NCBI GenBank assembly: GCA_017648805.1
Contig: JAGCIC010000077.1
Coordinates: 1 to 6,179 of the forward strand
Direction of reading: 5' to 3'
Origin: Clostridia bacterium
GTDB taxonomy: Bacteria; Bacillota_A; Clostridia; Christensenellales; Aristaeellaceae
DNA: 6,179 nucleotides
Both the position numbers and the translations under genes were made by a program. Numbering within the stretch: position 1 is the first letter of the stretch; each line of letters starts with the position of its first letter. The notes under the pieces are model-generated. The model ran no database searches, was not told the DNA's origin, and was given only the letters and a program-made list of their open reading frames with translations. Of the stretch, positions 5,647-6,179 are shown piece after piece.

Positions 5647-5869
5647 AACGGGCAGCGGGGAGGAGCTCTTTTCCTGCCTGGATACGGGCGGTCTCGCCGT
5701 GGCGAGCATGGGGAAGGGCTACTGGACCAAGGGCGGCCACTACATCTGCGTGTGGAAGCACGACGGTACATGCATATACGCCAACGACCCCGCGTCTTCC
5801 AAACGCACGAAACAGAAGATCACGGACTTTATGAAGGAACGCAAGGCGTTCTTTTGTTTCTGGAAATAA
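5369..5869 (+). CDS. C39-like cysteine peptidase domain; second part of a frameshifted wall hydrolase
   Basis: This frame is open upstream into the 3' end of the peptidoglycan-binding domain (at least from CTG 5336). The listed start is a TTG without a well-spaced ribosome binding site, so it is very unlikely to be translated alone. It shows the C39-like (peptidase_C39_2) plan: YKQYDPRWAGKMY near the start, SGCGPTAMADV with the candidate nucleophile Cys (111 in the repaired 241-residue protein), GGHYICVWK with the candidate His199, and IYANDP with Asp215. These fit a papain-like Cys-His-Asp triad. Such domains fused to wall-binding modules occur in phage lysins and bacterial cell-wall hydrolases, where they cut peptide bonds; cleavage of the peptidoglycan stem or cross-bridge is inferred. 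There is no signal peptide, so export would need a holin or lysis, which favours a phage endolysin. No holin gene is visible nearby. Confidence 0.85.
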   Translation: MPQVRPPDYKQYDPRWAGKMYSSHGDKTQTMKSSGCGPTAMADVAAALVDGSVTPPVLADRALVWGDRTHSSGTAWSFFKHVSQAYPFGRYLKTGSGEELFSCLDTGGLAVASMGKGYWTKGGHYICVWKHDGTCIYANDPASSKRTKQKITDFMKERKAFFCFWK

Positions 5870-5887
5870 GGAAGGATAATATATTAT

Positions 5888-6179
5888 TTATAAGCTCGTA
5901 ATTAGATTATAAACCTTATTATATCCATTTTTTAGCAAATTCAACCAGTCATTTGCACTAAATCCGTTGATTCTGTTGAATGCGACGATTTCTGCAATGA
6001 AAATGAGTATGTAGAACAAAGCGACTATAATAATAATTACATTGTTGTACCATATAAATGGTTTCTTTAGTCGAAGCATTTTTGATAGCAAGGAGAGAAT
6101 AGTGTTCAGTATTTCTTTGACGAATAACAGAGGTGCCAATATATCTTCTTTAATGTTGCGGATAATAGCAGTTAATAGC
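5888..6179 (-). CDS. Small membrane protein of unknown function, C-terminal part (start outside the window)
   Basis: On the minus strand the frame is open from the window edge to the TAA at 5890-5888, about 96 codons. A TTG at 6139 is a possible start, but the frame continues upstream with plausible residues (TAIIRNIKEDI), so the gene most likely begins beyond the window. The visible part has a polar and basic stretch (LSKMLRLKKPF), one clear membrane span (VIIIIVALFYILIFIAEIVAF, about 5978-6043) and a polar tail with GFSANDWLNLLKNGYNKV. I do not recognise the family. The DNA is strikingly AT-rich compared with the GC-rich genes to the left, and the gene converges on the wall hydrolase with only 18 bases between the stop codons. 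It could be a recently acquired gene, or the frame could be fortuitous in AT-rich DNA; the good membrane span favours a real gene. Confidence 0.5.
   Translation of the reverse strand, partial: LLTAIIRNIKEDILAPLLFVKEILNTILSLLSKMLRLKKPFIWYNNVIIIIVALFYILIFIAEIVAFNRINGFSANDWLNLLKNGYNKVYNLITSL
5927..5939. repeat. 13-nt direct repeat, copy 2
   Basis: An exact second copy of attttttagcaaa, here inside the C-terminal codons of the minus-strand membrane protein gene (it encodes part of NLLKNG) and just inside the AT-rich segment. Confidence 0.4.

Overview
The window looks like a piece of a high-GC Firmicutes (Clostridia-type, probably gut) genome carrying prophage or phage-derived genes. The reasons are strong AGGAG-type ribosome binding sites, siphophage-style tail proteins, a wall-hydrolase gene with a peptidoglycan-binding domain, and a structured intergenic repeat of a kind I recall as common in gut Clostridia. 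No taxonomic marker gene is present, so the host assignment is an inference.

Layout from left to right. (1) Positions 1-441, plus strand: the 3' end of a siphophage-like minor tail protein. (2) Positions 442-948: a gap without a convincing gene. It packs five consecutive stem-loops into 436-662, the last being a good intrinsic terminator, followed by a dispersed-repeat-like element at about 731-818 and a short 21-nt-period repeat. (3) Positions 949-2892, plus strand: a complete 647-residue tail-fibre or receptor-binding-like protein. (4) Positions 2935-2964: a strong hairpin with a T-tract on the minus strand, terminating the next gene. (5) Positions 2987-4918, minus strand: a 643-residue membrane protein with an extracytoplasmic alpha/beta-hydrolase domain followed by about eight membrane spans; it has a near-consensus promoter (TTGACA-17-TAAACT) and a good ribosome binding site. 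(6) Positions 5143-5869, plus strand: a peptidoglycan-binding plus C39-like peptidase gene broken by a single-base frameshift in a G4 run at 5327-5330. (7) Positions 5870-6179: an abruptly AT-rich segment holding the 3' end of a minus-strand small membrane protein that runs off the window.

The two tail genes and the wall hydrolase fit the end of a phage tail and lysis module. The membrane hydrolase on the opposite strand has its own promoter and terminator and looks like a host gene or an independently expressed cargo gene. The frameshift, the reversed gene and the sharp composition change suggest a mosaic or decaying prophage edge, but this window alone cannot prove it. I found no clear new defence or mobile system. 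The items most worth checking are the five-hairpin cluster, the frameshifted lysin and the hydrolase-membrane fusion.
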